Both the position numbers and the translations under genes were made by a program. From the NCBI GenBank assembly GCA_900469475.1, contig UBXG01000029.1, forward strand, positions 1-37,418: a stretch of DNA of 37,418 bases, read 5' to 3'. The notes below the pieces were generated by a model. The model did no database searches and was not told the origin of the DNA. It saw nothing but the letters and a program-made list of their open reading frames with translations. Below, one piece after another: positions 37,104 through 37,418 of this stretch; the stretch's first letter is position 1; each line of letters begins with the position of its first letter. This DNA comes from Hyphomicrobiales bacterium. Lineage in GTDB: Bacteria > Pseudomonadota > Alphaproteobacteria > Rhizobiales > Rhizobiaceae.

Positions 37104-37418
37104 TTATCCCGACTGCCACTCGGAGGCTGGGTGGTCGAATTCCAGATTCTTCGTTACATGATCTACAAAGCCGGCTAACAGGGGGCTCGTATGTTTGCGA
37201 TGCCAGCAGATTCCTACCGGCCATTTTGATTCCGGTCCTGAGAGAGATTGCGTGCGGATGGACCCCGCCAATGCCCGCACGCCATGCCAAGGCAGGAATG
37301 CCGCGCCCAGGCCGGCAGAAACGATGGCGTGCACGGTCAGTATGTCGTCGGCATATTGGGCGACGCGAGGCTCGAAACCGGCAAGTGAACACCAGCGCCG
37401 GCACTGTAAACTTAACGC
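37104..37418 (-). CDS. LysR-type regulator, C-terminal part; 5' end outside the window
   Basis: A frame open to the right edge gives 104 residues before the stop at 37104. The segment CSLAGFEPRVAQYADDILTVHAIVSAGLGAAFLPWHGV reads like the second half of a LysR substrate-binding domain: F-x-P-R-x-x-x-x-x-D followed by a hydrophobic V-x-A-G-x-G-x-A-x-L-P strand-loop. The N-terminal DNA-binding domain would lie beyond the window. Target genes are unknown. Confidence 0.75.
   Translation of the reverse strand, partial: ALSLQCRRWCSLAGFEPRVAQYADDILTVHAIVSAGLGAAFLPWHGVRALAGSIRTQSLSGPESKWPVGICWHRKHTSPLLAGFVDHVTKNLEFDHPASEWQSG

Overview
The window looks like part of a large rhizobial plasmid (Rhizobium/Sinorhizobium/Agrobacterium group). 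The main evidence is a complete repABC replication and partition unit near the right end, with a counter-transcribed RNA between repB and repC and three identical-core parS-like palindromes. Protein content, GC-rich codon use and the neighbouring genes agree with an alphaproteobacterium. No rRNA, tRNA, CRISPR array or transposase was found.

Layout. 1-1.05 kb: a nucleotidyltransferase-like gene running off the left edge. 1.3-6.2 kb (minus): a molybdopterin oxidoreductase of the FdhF/YdeP type, then a cyanide-insensitive-type bd quinol oxidase (cioA, cioB) with its tiny DUF2474 subunit. 6.4-7.4 kb (plus): a bestrophin-like channel. 7.6-13.3 kb (minus): a DUF1269 gene broken by a frameshift, clpB, DUF2171, then a DyP peroxidase carrying an encapsulin cargo tag and the encapsulin shell. 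13.4-17.4 kb (minus): an unknown 130-aa gene and a sensor kinase/NtrC-type regulator pair. 17.5-20.8 kb (minus): dnaK, a cbpA-type DnaJ and cbpM. 21.5-24.3 kb (plus): a 64-aa unknown, a cation diffusion facilitator, an HdeD-like membrane protein and grpE. 24.6-28.5 kb: a serine beta-lactamase-like hydrolase, a decapitated ABC ATPase gene and an MFS exporter. 28.8-31.6 kb: a plasmid-borne FtsI-like transpeptidase, two parS-like sites and a HIT-family protein. 32.2-36.2 kb: a small secreted peptide and repC-repB-repA. The right edge holds a LysR-type regulator fragment.

Main discovery. Six transcription units in the 6-24 kb stress region share one promoter design. Each has a sigma-54 -24/-12 element (TGGYACG-N4-TTGCN) preceded by two palindromes of the form GACA-N3-TGTC. 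The two palindromes are 22-23 bp apart centre to centre, and the nearer one lies 72-74 bp from the -12 GC in all six cases. They precede the bestrophin gene, DUF1269-clpB, the 130-aa gene, dnaK-cbpA-cbpM, the 64-aa gene with the CDF transporter, and hdeD-grpE. The regulator encoded in the middle of the region has the GAFTGA motif needed to activate sigma-54 polymerase and is the obvious candidate activator. The region therefore reads as a self-contained, plasmid-borne stress regulon in which a second set of core chaperones (DnaK, DnaJ-like, GrpE, ClpB), a DyP-encapsulin compartment and several membrane proteins are placed under a dedicated two-component/sigma-54 switch rather than heat-shock sigma factor control. 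The activating signal cannot be read from the sequence. The presence of YdeP-like, HdeD-like, bd oxidase and peroxidase genes suggests acid, redox or respiratory stress.
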